A DNA stretch of 16,359 nt from Bacteroidales bacterium (GTDB lineage: Bacteria; Bacteroidota; Bacteroidia; Bacteroidales; Paludibacteraceae): contig CAAGML010000158.1 in NCBI GenBank assembly GCA_900771035.1, positions 1-16,359 of the forward strand, given 5' to 3'. The position numbers were made by a program, and so were the translations under genes. Shown piece by piece: positions 15,412 through 16,359 of the stretch. The notes beneath the pieces are model-generated. The model did not search any database. It had not been told where the DNA came from and was given only the letters and a program-made list of their open reading frames with translations. Numbering within the stretch: position 1 is the stretch's first letter; every line of letters begins with the position of its first letter.

Positions 15412-16240
15412 ATGTTCGAAAGGGGCAGTGACGCCACGGGACAAGCATAAGATAGCAAGCGACAGCCTTCAGAGTCCTGACGGTCCGGATGCCACATACC
15501 GTGACAAGGATGGACAGAAGGTGTCTGGCTTCGTCACAAACATCACAGAGACGGTGGAGGAAGGCAAGCCAAGCATCATCACATCCGTCCAGACGAAGCC
15601 AGTCACGTATGCCGACTGCCACTTCCTGCAGGACGCAGTGTCCAACACAGAGAGAGTAACCGGACATATTGTCAGGAACGTCTATGCTGACGGGGCATAC
15701 CAAAGCCCTGACAACCGTGAGTTCGCCATGAGGCACATGGGTATGGAACTGCTGACCGGTAAGCTGCAGGGCGGCTGCAAGTATATACTTTACAGAGAAC
15801 CCGGAACAGACAATCTCAAAGTGACAGTCGCAGAGACCGGCGAGGTAATCGAGACAGTCTATGTCGGCGGGAACAAGAGGGTCGGCAAACACTGGAGGGT
15901 TAACCTCCCGGATGTAAAGCACTCGCATCCATGGCGATACTTCAACGAGGAGGAGGTCAGAAGGTCTGAACTCAGGCGCAAGATTGAAAGTCTTCCCATT
16001 GAGGAGCAGAACAAGAGAAACAACATAGAGGCGGCAATGTTCCACTAAAGTTTCCATACACGCAACGGAAAGACACGGTACAGAGGCTTGTTCAGACACC
16101 ATATCCAGGCATTCCACAGGTGCATGTGGATGAACCTGCGCAGACTGGCACTGTTCCAGACGATAAGTAATCAAGGACCACTTACTGATCCAGAGTCAAG
16201 TCTTGCGGGCAAGACATTTAAGGGTGGTTCTATTAATTAG
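15412..16240 (+). pseudogene. Truncated, interrupted DDE transposase (insertion-sequence remnant)
   Basis: This is the C-terminal part of a DDE transposase of the IS1182-like kind common in Bacteroidales. From about 15461 one frame reads SLQSPDGPDATYRDKDGQ, then VYADGAYQSPDNREF (a catalytic Asp) and NNIEAAMFH (the region of the catalytic Glu). TAA at 16046-16048 interrupts it. The same frame continues after the stop with KTRYRGLFRHH and MWMNLRRLA and ends at TAG 16238-16240. The N-terminal half, with the first catalytic Asp, is missing. The likely original start, ATG 15412 just after the consensus promoter, is in another frame and reads only 12 codons (MFERGSDATGQA). This suggests an internal deletion joined start and tail out of frame. 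No active transposase can be made. Confidence 0.85.
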
Positions 16241-16359
16241 GTTGAGACGATTTTGAAGTTTATTTTTAGCAGATTGCTGTGCGGAGGGAGGGAGCAATGC
16301 GGGCATTGTGACCGACTGACAAGCAGCAAGATGCAAAAATAAATTCAAAAGCGTCCAAT
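16241..16359. repeat. 119-base structure with long imperfect inverted arms
   Basis: Bases 16241-16279 and the reverse complement of 16321-16359 align at about 32 of 39 positions, sharing blocks such as TTTTGAA, TTTATTTTT and TTGCTG. The roughly 40-base centre holds a smaller hairpin, CAATG-CGGG-CATTG, at 16295-16308. It begins right after the transposase remnant's last stop and reaches the window end. It could be paired mobile-element ends, a MITE-like element, or a strong terminator. No gene is seen in it. Confidence 0.6.

Overview
The window looks like a chromosomal segment of an anaerobic Bacteroidota (Bacteroidales) bacterium. Three things support this: the intergenic regions carry TAnnTTTG -7 promoter boxes; most genes have no Shine-Dalgarno sequence; and the gene content fits (lysine-to-butyrate fermentation genes of the Porphyromonas/Odoribacter kind, a CzcCBA pump preceded by a His-rich exported protein, and paired AAA-ATPase-like/PD-(D/E)XK proteins). 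Genus cannot be told from the sequence.

Region 1 (1-6089, + strand) is a tight run of seven genes: kamE, a CoA-transferase B subunit, crt, hbd, bcd, etfB, etfA. Gaps are 3 to 23 bases, so this is almost certainly the 3' part of one operon whose start (kamD and probably kamA, kdd, kce, kal and the CoA-transferase A subunit) lies left of the window. In the known pathway lysine is isomerised by the B12/PLP aminomutases, oxidised and cleaved with acetyl-CoA to acetoacetate and 3-aminobutyryl-CoA. That is deaminated to crotonyl-CoA, reduced by Bcd-EtfAB to butyryl-CoA, and the CoA is passed to acetoacetate to release butyrate. Crt and Hbd add the reductive route from acetoacetyl-CoA to crotonyl-CoA. 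A perfect 15-bp hairpin closes the operon at 6114-6144.

Region 2 (6184-11973, - strand) converges on it and encodes a complete heavy-metal efflux system. In transcription order it is a small His-rich exported protein, a lipoprotein membrane-fusion protein (CzcB type), a 1023-residue RND pump with the DFG...DG motif of divalent-cation pumps (CzcA type), and a TolC-like outer-membrane channel (CzcC type). Gaps are short and the last two genes share an ATGA overlap.

Region 3 (11998-15210, - strand) holds two tandem, diverged paralogues, each with an AAA-ATPase-like domain and a C-terminal PD-(D/E)XK nuclease-like domain. Their biological role is not established. A Bacteroidales-type promoter lies just upstream of the first. 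The second ends only 24 bases before the His-rich gene, so metal-efflux transcription may partly come from here.

Region 4 (about 15290-16359) is the wreck of an insertion sequence. It has a textbook promoter and ATG, then, out of frame, the C-terminal half of a DDE transposase cut by a nonsense codon. It is followed by a 119-base structure of long imperfect inverted arms that reaches the window end. No tRNA, rRNA or CRISPR array was seen.
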